Part shown: piece by piece, positions 1-8,400 of the stretch
Position numbering within the stretch: position 1 is the stretch's first letter
Layout: every line of letters starts with the position of its first letter
Notes under the pieces: model-generated
Seen by the model: only the letters and a program-made list of their open reading frames with translations
The model's database searches: none
Told to the model about the DNA's origin: nothing
Made by a program: the position numbers and the translations under genes
From: Micromonospora haikouensis
GTDB taxonomy: Bacteria; Actinomycetota; Actinomycetes; Mycobacteriales; Micromonosporaceae
Reading direction: 5' to 3'
Length of the DNA stretch: 64,000 nucleotides
Assembly: GCF_900091595.1 (NCBI RefSeq)
Contig: NZ_FMCW01000009.1
Coordinates: 1-64,000, forward strand

Positions 1-290
1 TGCGAGCGGCCGGCACCGACCTGCGACCCCTCGGCGACCTGGGCTACGAAGGCGAGTCCACCACCATCACCGTGGCGTTCAAGAAACCGAGGAACAGCCG
101 CCTCACCACCATCCAGCAGCAGTTCAACAAGGCCCACAACAGCCTGCGAGCCATCGGCGAACGCGGAAACTCCCTGCTCAAGACCACCTTCAAGGCGCTG
201 CGCAACATCAGCCTCGACCCATGGCGCATCGGCAAGATCGTGGCCGCCGCACTCGTCCTGCTCCACACCGAACACGACCGCACCACATGA
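1..290 (+). mobile_element. IS transposase, C-terminal fragment (window edge)
   Basis: The 3' end of a transposase gene, open from the left edge (first full codon at 3) to TGA at 288-290. About 95 residues are visible. The segment around LRAIGERGNSLLKTTFKAL and the final WRIGKIVAAALVLLHTEH match the C-terminus of the DDE-type transposases (IS5/DDE_Tnp_4-like) common in actinomycete insertion sequences. The element end must lie shortly after the stop, because PglX-like sequence begins by about 320-330. The inverted repeat cannot be set without the other end. The reading frame is the same as that of the pglX remnant downstream, separated by this stop. Family assignment rests on recalled sequence similarity. 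Confidence 0.75.
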
Positions 291-299
291 CCACCTCTT

Positions 300-1568
300 G
301 TGATCAGAACATTGCGCGGAATGGCTCAGTGCCTGACGGCCGCGAGCCCGGCGGCGGTCGCGGCCGAGGAGACGCCTACCGCCGAGCGCCTGGCCGACGC
401 CGAGCGCGAGTGGCATTCGCTCCGGGGCCGGATGATCGCACTTCAGGAGGAGCTGGACTGGCAGGTCTATGCGCAGTACGGCCTGCTGCCCGAGGAACTG
501 ACCGCCCCGGCCCGTTCCGTGCCGGAGTTGAGCCTCGGTGAGCGGGCCTTCGAAATCGTGCTCGCTCGGAAGGTGAAGGAGGGCAGCGCCGACACGCAGT
601 GGTTCGTCCGGCACGGCTCGACGCCGATCACCGAGCTGCCCGATCACTGGTCGCCGGAATACCGGGCCGTGGTCCGGAAGCGGATCGAGGTCATCGAGTC
701 GAACCGCTACCTCGCGCTAATCGAGCGACCGGAGTGCAAGCGCCGCTGGGCCACCCCAGGCTGGGACAAGCTGCTCGACGCCGCACTGCGGAATTGGCTG
801 CTGGACCGGTGCGAGGCGCGGGAGCTGTGGTATGCCCCGGACGAGAACGGCAATCCGCAGCCCCGCGCACTGTCGGTGGCCGAACTCGCCGACGAGTTGA
901 GCCGCGACCCGAACGTCCTCGCCGTGGCCGCCCTCTTCGACCCGAGCCGGGAACTGCCCAGGATCCTCGCTGACCTTATCGACGGCGAGCATGTCCCGTA
1001 CCTGTCGAAGCTGCGTTACACCGCCAGCGGCCTGACGAAGCGGGCCGAGTGGGAGTTGGTCTGGGAGAAGCAGCGCCAGGAGGACGCCGCCCCCGACGAG
1101 CCGACCCGGCAGGCGATCCGCAAGACGATCCCGGTGCCGCCGAAGTACAAGCCCGTCGACTTCCGGAAGAACAGCTACTGGTCCAACCGGGGAAAGCTCG
1201 ACGTGGCCAAGGAACGCTTCGTCTCCTACCCGGGCGCGGGGCGGGCGGGTGACCCCTCACTCCTGATCGGGTGGGCCGGCTGGGACCACCGCGATCAGGC
1301 GCAGGCTCTCGCCCTGCTCATCGTCCAACGTCAGGAGGCGGACGGCTGGACGGCAGAGCAGTTGACGCCGCTGCTGGCCGGGCTGCACGAGGTGCTGCCC
1401 TGGGTCCGCCAGTGGCACGGGGAGATCGACCCGGACACCGGCGAATCCCCGGCGGACGCCTACAGCGGCTTCCTGGACGAACGGCTCAACGACCTCCACC
1501 TCACCGAGGCCGACCTGACCGGCTGGCAGCCGCCGGCCACCCGTGGCCGGCGGCACCAACAGACCTGA
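300..1568 (+). pseudogene. pglX: BREX-2 methyltransferase PglX, C-terminal remnant cut by an IS
   Basis: An open frame of 422 codons that reads as the C-terminal third of PglX, the adenine-specific DNA methyltransferase of type 2 BREX. In that system PglX marks host DNA and is needed for phage exclusion. Recognisable PglX-tail segments are RMIALQEELDW, LGERAFEIVLARKV, RHGSTPITELPDHW, LIERPECKRRW, DEHVPYL-like GEHVPYLSKLRY, VPPKYKPVDFRKNSYW and LLIGWAGWDHRDQAQALA. The SAM-binding and NPPY parts, normally several hundred residues upstream, are missing. Instead a transposase C-terminus ends 9 bases before the first possible start (GTG at 300). The remnant has no internal stop or frameshift, so the break is probably recent. 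GTG 300 is only the first available start and may not be used. The N-terminal half, if it survives, lies left of the window beyond the IS. Confidence 0.8.
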
Positions 1569-1764
1569 TCGCCAAACAACTACGTAAACGGCGAATAAGG
1601 GAGATGAGTCCAAGCAGGTCAATGGATCGATGTCGGCGGCCCTGTTGAGCAAGCCAATGTCGGGCCTACGACTCCGACTTGCGGCGGAACCCTATACGCC
1701 TGGAAGCTACTGCCGCGGAGGTTTCCGTCAACCGTTCGTAGGTACGACTTCCAGGGGGCACAGG

Positions 1765-2568
1765 ATGCAAGCCGAAGCCAGTAATGCGCAGGAGCACATC
1801 TGCGAAAACTGTGGCGTGATCTGCGTACCACAAGGTGACGGCTGGATCCATCCCGAGCCGTGGGCCACCCTCAAGTCCCGTCGCGTCTGCGACAACCCGA
1901 AGGAACTACGTCCTGCCAACCCGCGCGAGATCAAGAACGGCGCGATGCAGTCGCTAAAGCGGGATCGCTGGATGATCGAAGAGCAACTCGCCGCGCTTGT
2001 CGTGCCCGAGGGATCGCTTATACGAGTGGGTGTCGTCGGCTGTTATGCCCCGACTCCTGAGGCGACCATTCACCCTCGCGGTTGGGGCTACCTCGCCAGC
2101 GACGGCCACTACGGTCTCGGGGCAACCACCACAACCCGCCGCTACGACGGACCTGGAGAACTGGCCGCTGAGCTGCGTGCATTGTTCTGGGCCCTGCGCA
2201 GGCTGCTGCCCCGCTACCGCCTCGAAGTGCTTACCGACTATCCGGAGATCAGGGAACTGATGAATGCTTGGCGGCGCGGCAATGTCGAGGCCATCCCACC
2301 TGGCTACGACTCGGAGCGACGCGACTCCGGACGCGAGGCCAAGCTAAGCCGGGCAGCTCGGACTGTGCATCTGAACGCCGACCGGGTCGTCGTCGAGGTC
2401 GTCGAGAACTACGCCGACACGCCGCTTGGTCTAGGTGCAGACAATCTCGCCCAGATCGGCTGGAAGTGGTGCTCCGGCAAGCTACACAAGGGCGACGCCA
2501 AGGACAGAGGGCTCGCCGCAGCCGCCCAGCATCTCAACGTCGCCCCGGCATTGCTGTCAGGAGACTGA
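1765..2568 (+). CDS. RNase H-like protein with N-terminal Cys cluster
   Basis: A 267-residue protein. ATG at 1765 is preceded by AGGGGG about 6 bases upstream. Residues 13-42 hold CENC, Cys20 and Cys42, which may bind zinc. Residues 85-235 follow the RNase HI layout: strand VGVVGCYAP then GWGYL, helix GELAAELRAL (Glu132/Glu136), strand EVLTDYPEI (Asp158), and a final helix GADNLAQ (Asp226). The first catalytic Asp of RNase HI (the TDG motif) is replaced by VGC, so hydrolase activity is doubtful. The gene sits between the pglX remnant and the rest of the BREX locus and is visibly poorer in GC than the core genes, which suggests acquisition. Its role is unknown; RNA:DNA hybrid binding or nuclease activity is inference only. 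Confidence 0.6.
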   Translation: MQAEASNAQEHICENCGVICVPQGDGWIHPEPWATLKSRRVCDNPKELRPANPREIKNGAMQSLKRDRWMIEEQLAALVVPEGSLIRVGVVGCYAPTPEATIHPRGWGYLASDGHYGLGATTTTRRYDGPGELAAELRALFWALRRLLPRYRLEVLTDYPEIRELMNAWRRGNVEAIPPGYDSERRDSGREAKLSRAARTVHLNADRVVVEVVENYADTPLGLGADNLAQIGWKWCSGKLHKGDAKDRGLAAAAQHLNVAPALLSGD

Positions 2569-2592
2569 CCGTCCGACAGCCGGCCAGCAATC

Positions 2593-2606
2593 CGCTGCAT
2601 GCAGCG
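2593..2606. repeat. 14-bp perfect palindrome between convergent genes
   Basis: CGCTGCATGCAGCG reads identically on both strands. It lies 25 bases after the RNase H-like gene and 18 bases before the stop of the convergent SWIM gene. It could be a protein-binding site or part of a weak bidirectional terminator. There is no U tract. Confidence 0.3.
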
Positions 2607-2624
2607 CGGGTGTTGTGACGGATA

Positions 2625-3524
2625 TCAGCGGCGATTCCGCAGCGCCTTGACCCGTTGGTGCCCGAGCACGGCGAGATAGTCCCACGGCTCGTCGAGGCAG
2701 GAGTCGACCTCGGCCGCCTCGATGATCTCGGCGAGCCGGGCGGCCAGTTCGTCAGGGTCCGGCTGCACCTGCTCGCAGAGCTGGACGTGGACCGCCCGGA
2801 GCGCGCCGCCGATCTCGGCCGGCTCTTCCTCGTACGTCTCCCAGGCGTCGTAGAGGTAGCCGGAGAGTCCGTCCCACGCGCGGGCGGCGCGCTCGACCAG
2901 CAGCAGTGTCTCCTCGGTCGGCGGTCGTTGGGCAAGCATCTCGACTTCCTCGACGATCGCCCGCCCGGCCTTCTCCACGTCGTGCAGATCCCAATGGTTA
3001 CCGCTGGTCGCCTCGTGGGCCAGGTTGTCGATCGTGCGACGGATGTCGTTCAGCTCGGCGGCGGTGAGGGACGCGAGCTGACCGGCCTGTGCCCGCAACC
3101 TGCTCTCCAGCACGCGATCCGTGGCCGCCCACTCGGCGACCAGCAACGCCAGCCGTCGGGCGGGGATGTTCCGTGCGAGTTCGACCAGCCCAGCGACCCG
3201 GGGGTCGACCGCCAGGGCCGACGGTGGCGTGGCCGCCGAGGACCAGGCGAGACCTTCGTCCAAGGCAGCGAGCGTGAGGGCCACCGCGTGCGCGCACAGC
3301 CCCGCGCCGTCCGGGCAGTCACACTCGGCGGTGAAGCCGTCCGCCGTGATGCCCACCCAGACCTCAAGCGGTGGCTGCCCGGCCTCCCTGACCACGCCGG
3401 ATGCTCCCCCGCCGGCCGGCGCGAACTCCACCGGCTGACCGGCTGCCCGCAACTTGTCCGCCGCTGCGCAGGCCACGAAACCGGCCGCGTCCCGCAGGGC
3501 TTCGATGTCGATACTTACCGCCAT
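2625..3524 (-). CDS. SWIM zinc-finger protein
   Basis: A 299-residue protein. The SWIM motif CxC-x6-CxH is at residues 68-79 (CDCPDGAGLCAH), preceded by the usual beta-rich stretch (VWVGITADGFTAEC). SWIM domains bind zinc and are thought to mediate DNA or protein contacts. The remaining 200 residues are helical and Leu/Glu/Ala-rich, with no catalytic motif that I recognise. Actinomycetes often carry similar stand-alone SWIM proteins of unknown role. It is convergent with the RNase H-like gene and lies downstream of the DUF397/XRE pair on the same strand, about 65 bases after DUF397. A role in the BREX island is inference from position only. Confidence 0.75.
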   Translation of the reverse strand: MAVSIDIEALRDAAGFVACAAADKLRAAGQPVEFAPAGGGASGVVREAGQPPLEVWVGITADGFTAECDCPDGAGLCAHAVALTLAALDEGLAWSSAATPPSALAVDPRVAGLVELARNIPARRLALLVAEWAATDRVLESRLRAQAGQLASLTAAELNDIRRTIDNLAHEATSGNHWDLHDVEKAGRAIVEEVEMLAQRPPTEETLLLVERAARAWDGLSGYLYDAWETYEEEPAEIGGALRAVHVQLCEQVQPDPDELAARLAEIIEAAEVDSCLDEPWDYLAVLGHQRVKALRNRR

Positions 3525-3589
3525 CCGGCCATCTAACCGGGTGTGGGTGATGCCGCCCGCATCAGGGCGGCGATCAACTCGGCGAGGGA

Positions 3590-3793
3590 TCAGCCGCGCA
3601 GGCCGCGCCGCAGGCCGACGACGAACGACGACCAGGCGTCCCGGTCGAAGAGGAGCGCAGGGCCACCCGGGTCTTTGGAGTCCCGCACCGCCAACGCGGA
3701 AGAGATTTCGGCCACCTCTACACAGTCAGACCCATTTGCACTGCTACGCGAACTCTTACGCCACGTCACGTTCGCAAGGTCGGGCGAGGTCAT
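3590..3793 (-). CDS. DUF397 protein
   Basis: A 67-residue protein with the DUF397 signature: W-R-K-S-S-R-S near the start (VTWRKSSRSSANGSDCVEVA), then VAVRDSKDP-like LAVRDSKDPGGPALLFDRDAWSSFV. It starts 23 bases after the stop of the XRE/DUF5753 gene on the same strand, the usual pairing in streptomycetes and micromonosporas. Such pairs resemble WhiJ and its small partner, where the small protein is thought to modulate the DNA-binding regulator. Function here is inferred from pairing. Confidence 0.85.
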   Translation of the reverse strand: MTSPDLANVTWRKSSRSSANGSDCVEVAEISSALAVRDSKDPGGPALLFDRDAWSSFVVGLRRGLRG

Positions 3794-3816
3794 CGCAGTG
3801 CTCCTCAGGCCAAGAC

Positions 3817-4671
3817 TCAGTCTTGAAGCTCGGCGCAGATCCTGACGAGGAAGTCAGCAGACTGGTCAGGGTCAAGCGCCTTCGCACGTAGGTGGTCGAA
3901 GACGAGTCTATATCGCGATACCTGCTGATCCTCCTCCAGCAGGAGTGTGTTGGTGTCGTTGTCCACGTAGACGATGGTCGGGTCGAGCGCCGCCTCCGCG
4001 TAGTCAAGGATCGTGAAGGCACCACCCATCGAAGCGTGCGCGCCCGCAGCGAAGGGCAGCACCTGCACCTCAACCGTCGGCAGTTGACATGCCTCGACAA
4101 TGCGCGCCAGTTGAGCACGCATGACCTTGGCACCGCCGACGACCCGCCGAATCGCAGCCTCGTCCAGGATGATCCAGAGCTTCGGCGGCACATCCCGCGC
4201 AAGCAGGACCTTCCGAGCTTGACGCGCCGCGATGACTCGATCAACTTCCTCCTTGCTGGCGGCGGTCCGCCCTGCGTGGATGATCGCCCGCGCGTACTCC
4301 TCCGTCTGCAACAGCCCGGGAACGTAGAGGCTCTGGAACGTGCTGATCGCCGTCGCCTCCGCCTCGAACCCCACATAGTCGTCGGGCAGGACATCGCCGT
4401 ACGCGCTCCACCAGCCCTTCTGTCGCGCCTGGCGCGCAAGACTGGCCAACGCATCCCGCTCCTCGGGCGACGCCTCATAGAGATCCAGAAGCTTCCGCAA
4501 CCCGTCCGAGGCGACCCCGCTATGCCCCTGCTCGATGCGGATCACCTTCGCTCGATGCCAGCCCACCGAGCGAGCAACCTCATCGACCGTCAACCCTCGC
4601 TGAGCGCGCAGGCGTCGCAGCTCACGACGCAGTCGACGCGCACGAATCGTCGGGCTTGCAGTCGATGCCAT
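3817..4671 (-). CDS. XRE-family regulator with DUF5753 domain
   Basis: A 284-residue protein. The helix-turn-helix is in residues about 10-60 (LRRLRAQRGLTVDEVARSVG, then KVIRIEQGHSG). The rest is DUF5753, with the typical YVPGLLQTEEYARA and VQVLPFAAGAHASMGGAFTILDY segments. Starting at ATG 4671 gives the usual family length, and GGAGG lies 6 bases upstream; open frame continues further upstream but lacks family similarity. It is co-transcribed with the DUF397 gene and divergent from the gene that precedes pglY, so it is well placed to control itself and possibly the BREX genes. That control is inference; WhiJ-type relatives act in development and secondary metabolism. Confidence 0.85.
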   Translation of the reverse strand: MASTASPTIRARRLRRELRRLRAQRGLTVDEVARSVGWHRAKVIRIEQGHSGVASDGLRKLLDLYEASPEERDALASLARQARQKGWWSAYGDVLPDDYVGFEAEATAISTFQSLYVPGLLQTEEYARAIIHAGRTAASKEEVDRVIAARQARKVLLARDVPPKLWIILDEAAIRRVVGGAKVMRAQLARIVEACQLPTVEVQVLPFAAGAHASMGGAFTILDYAEAALDPTIVYVDNDTNTLLLEEDQQVSRYRLVFDHLRAKALDPDQSADFLVRICAELQD

Positions 4672-4730
4672 AGCAGACCTCCGTAGGACCACGGTTGGGG
4701 ACATAGAACCAGACAGCACATCTGAATGCC

Positions 4731-4759
4731 ATCTAACATCCTTCACTGCTACGTTGCAA
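4731..4759 (-). promoter_or_regulatory. Candidate promoter for the XRE/DUF397 pair
   Basis: On the minus strand TTGCAA (4754-4759), a 17-base gap, then TTAGAT (4731-4736). The start codon is at 4671, giving a leader of about 50 bases with GGAGG near its end. The spacing is ideal, but the -10 departs from TANNNT at its second base. Confidence 0.35.
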
Positions 4760-4818
4760 GATCGCCTGCCGTGGTGCACGCTCAGTGTTCGGTAACTCAC
4801 CGGAGTCCGGAGGTAGTG

Positions 4819-5337
4819 GTGACTGAAAATCAAGCGTCGCAGTGGTCCGAGTCCGACTTTCATCGTGAGCTGGCGGCCATGCTGGACGGGGCCGACGTGT
4901 CCGAGCGGGTCCAGGCCGCCATCGCGCACGCGCTGACGAAGCCGGACGCGCTCTCGTCGTACGTCAATTCCCTGGTCACCCGCTACACGACGGACCGCGA
5001 GCGGGGCTCGGGGCGCAACCGGCCGCCCGCCGGGGCGTACGAGATGCACCGCCGGTGGACGCTGCACCTGTCCTACCTGGCGCCCGACCTGCGGGAGGCC
5101 CGCGACCAGGCCGTCGTCTACACGGAGGGCCTGACGATCCTGCGCCCCGAGCTGCCCGCGAGCGCCGCACTGCTGTCCCGGGCCGATGCCTGGAACCACG
5201 TCGAGCCGGTGTTCTGCGGCCGGACCGGTCCCGACGGCGAGGTCTGCATGGATGTCACCGGGCATCCCGGCTTCCACAGCGCGGCCGGCATCGGCGGGCT
5301 CTGCTGGGGCGACGGGGACAGCGGGGCGGGCCAGTGA
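4819..5337 (+). CDS. Hypothetical protein with C-terminal Cys/His cluster, first gene before pglY
   Basis: A 172-residue protein I do not recognise. GTG 4819 is chosen because GGAGG (4809-4813) lies 5 bases upstream; GTG 4816 is in frame but too close. Residues 1-130 are mostly helical and charged, with a segment resembling small actinomycete phage or plasmid proteins. Residues 133-162 hold C-x9-C-x5-H-x3-H-x8-C (VCMDVTGHPGFHS in the middle), close to the C...C...GHxGxH pattern of small zinc-ribbon-like proteins of actinomycetes and their phages. It ends 83 bases before pglY. Its TGA also overlaps an in-frame GTG (5334) that could start a longer PglY. Position suggests a BREX accessory or regulatory protein; no function can be assigned. 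Confidence 0.6.
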   Translation: MTENQASQWSESDFHRELAAMLDGADVSERVQAAIAHALTKPDALSSYVNSLVTRYTTDRERGSGRNRPPAGAYEMHRRWTLHLSYLAPDLREARDQAVVYTEGLTILRPELPASAALLSRADAWNHVEPVFCGRTGPDGEVCMDVTGHPGFHSAAGIGGLCWGDGDSGAGQ

Positions 5338-5407
5338 CGGCTCCGCCGCGCCCGCGGGTATCACCGCGGCTACGCGCGCGGTTGGTGGCCGCCGGCATCC
5401 GTTCCGC

Positions 5408-5413
5408 TACGGT
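5408..5413 (+). promoter_or_regulatory. -10 element of a leaderless pglY promoter
   Basis: TACGGT is followed by 7 bases and then ATG 5421, the arrangement seen before many other genes in this window. No good -35 is visible. It supports ATG 5421 as the pglY start and suggests that pglYZ-brxD-brxHI can be transcribed without the upstream genes. Confidence 0.4.
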
Positions 5414-5420
5414 GTTACGC

Positions 5421-8400
5421 ATGCTGGCACCGCCCTCTCAACCCCTCCTCCGGGACTTCATCGAAATCCCCGACCCCAGGGCCACCAGCGACAGCGACTA
5501 CGTGCTCAAGCTCGCCGACGGGATCAGCGACGCCGAGCAGACCATCAACGAGTACGTCATCCCGCCGAGTCTGGCCGACAACTTCGACCAGGCCCTCGGG
5601 CTGATCTCCACCGCCCTGTCCAGCGGCGCGTCCCGGGCCGCCTACCTGCACGGCTCGTTCGGCTCCGGCAAGTCCCACTTCATGGCGGTGCTCCACGCGC
5701 TGCTGCGCGGCGACCGGGCCGCCCGGGACCGGGACGAGTTCGCCCCCCTGCTGGCCCGGCACGACTCGTGGCTGGCCGGGCGGAAGTTCCTCCTCCTGCC
5801 ATACCACCTCATCGGGGCCAAGTCGCTGGAGCAGCGGGTGCTCGGCGGCTACGTCGAGCAGGTCCGCCGGCTGCACCCGGACGCCCCGATCCCGGCGGTG
5901 CACCGCACCGACGCCCTGCTCGAACAGAGCCGACGCCTGCGCGAGCAGATCGGCGACGAGGCGTTCATCGCCGGCCTGCCGCAGGGCGAGGACGAGTGGG
6001 GCGACTCCTGGGACCCGGCGCAGCTCGACGCGGCCTTCGCCGCCGCCTTCGACGACGACGGACGCCGCCGGCTGGTCCGCGACCTGCTCGGCACCTGGCA
6101 GCAGGGCTTCTTCCGCAACGCCATGGAGGACGCCGAGGGCTTCGTCTCCCTCGACCGCGGCCTCACCGAGATCGCCCAGCACGCCAAGGATCTGGGCTAC
6201 GACGCGCTGGTGCTCTTCCTCGACGAGCTGATCCTCTGGCTCGCCAACTCCATCGGCGACCAACAGTTCGTGGCCCGGGAGATCCAGAAGATCACCAACT
6301 TCGTGGAGGGCAGCGACGCCCGCCGGCCCATCCCGGTGGTCACCTTCATCGCCCGGCAGCGGGACCTGCGCGACCTGGTCGGCCACGAGGTCACCGGGGC
6401 CAGCGAGCTGGGCTTCCAGGACACGCTCAACCTGGCCAGCGGCCGGTTCGACGTGATCACCCTGGAGGACCGCAACCTCCCCGAGATCACCCGCCAGCGG
6501 CTGCTCAAGCGGATCGGCGGCGACGGCGGGCCGGCCGACCAGGCGATCACCGAGGCGTTCGAGCGCCTCAGGCGGGTCCGCGACGACGTGTGGACGACGC
6601 TGCTCGGCACCGACACCGGCAGCGGGGCCGATCTGGAGTCGTTCCGCAAGACGTACCCGTTCAGCCCGGCCTTCGTCTCCACCCTCGTGCACGTCTCCAG
6701 CGCGCTGCAACGCTCCCGCACCGGGCTGAAGCTGATGCGGCAACTGCTCATGGACCGCCGCGACGACCTGCGGCTCGGCGAGCTGATCCCCCTCGGTGAC
6801 CTGTTCGACGTGCTCCGCAGGGGCGGCGACCAGCCGTTCACCGAACGACTCAAGGCCGAGTTCGAGACCGCCCAGAAGCTCTACGAGGGCAAGCTGCGCC
6901 CATACCTGCTGGACCGACACCGGCTCACCGACGACGACCTGGCCGCCGCCCGCCACGGTGGCACCCCCAACCGTGAGCTGGCCGGCCGGATCAGGGCGTT
7001 CACCGGCGAGGACCGCCTGGTCAAGACCCTGATCCTGTCCGCGCTGGCCCCGTCCGTGCCGGCGCTGCGCAACCTCACCCCCCGCAAGCTGTCCGCGCTC
7101 AACCACGGCAGCATCACCAGCACGGTCCCGGGCGGCGAGGTCGGCCAGGTCCGACGGCGCATCGAGGACTGGGCGTCCCGGTTCGGCGAGATCAAGATGC
7201 TCGACGGCGACGGGGTGCGCCTCGACCTGATCGGCGTCGACGTGGAGAGCGTGCTCAACAACGTCCGGCATCTCAACACCCCCGGCAACTGGCGCGCCCT
7301 CGTCAAGCGGCTGCTCTGGAAGGAACTCGACGTCGCCGAGACCAACCAGGACTGCGACCAGGCGACCCTGGTGTGGCGGGGCAGCCGCCGCAGCGTCGAG
7401 ATGATCTATGGCAACGTCCGCGACGAGAAGGACCTGCGCGACGACGCCTTCCACCCGTTCGTCCCCACCGCCTGGCGGATCGTCGTCGACTACCCCTTCG
7501 ACGACGGCGGCTACCACCCCTCCGACGACCGCAGCCGGGTCCAGCAGTTGCGGTCCCGCTTCACCGACCAGGTGCTCTGCTGGATCCCGGCGTCGCTGAC
7601 CACCGCCCGCCAGGCCGACCTGGGCCGGCTCGTCGTATTGGACAACTTGCTAAGTGGCCACCGGTTCGACGCGGCGGCCAAGCACCTCAGCGAGGACGAC
7701 CGGCGGCGGGCGCACGCCACCCTGACCAGCCAGCGCGACGCGCTCCTGGTTGCGGTCACGGGGGTGCTCAAGCAGGCCTACGGGCTGGCCACCAAGAAGC
7801 CCGAGGACGTCGTGCCGACGTACGACGAGCATCTCATCACCCTCAGCAACGGGCCGACGCCGACGCTGCCGGTCGGGGCCCGGCTGGCCGACGCGCTGCG
7901 CGACGTCGCCGACCAGCTCCTCCAGCAGCAGTACCCCGCCCATCCCGACTTCGACCCCGACCGGCGCGGCGAGGCGCTGAAGCCCGCCGACCTCCGGACG
8001 GTCCTGGAGTACGTCCGACGCGCGGTCGAGGCACCGGACGGGCGCACCGAGGTGGAGAAGAAGGACCGGGCGGTGGTCCGCCGGATCGCCAACCCGCTGC
8101 TGCTCGGCGAGATGCACGAGGCCGCATTCGTCCTCGGCCGGCACTGGGTGGAGCACTTCCAGCGCCGGGCCGGTCAGGAGGGCATCGACGGCGACCTGCG
8201 GGTGGCCGACCTGCTGCGCTGGCTCGACGACCCCCGCCCCCAGGGGCTCGACCCGCTCGTCGCCCAGCTCGTCCTGGCCAGCTTCGCCGAGCAGACCGAC
8301 CGGACGTGGATCCGGCGCGGCGGCGGTGTCGTCACCCCGCAGCCCGAGCTGACCGCGATCACCGGGGAGCTGGCCCTGCGTACGCCGCAGCGGCCGGACC

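Noticed and set aside
4672..5364. N-terminal extension of the XRE regulator
   Set aside because: The family starts with the helix-turn-helix. ATG 4671 has a good ribosome site; the upstream part is antisense of the Cys/His gene.
5055..5420. N-terminal extension of PglY back to position 5055
   Set aside because: It overlaps the 4819-5337 gene and is Arg/Pro-rich shadow sequence. PglY similarity begins at about 5421.
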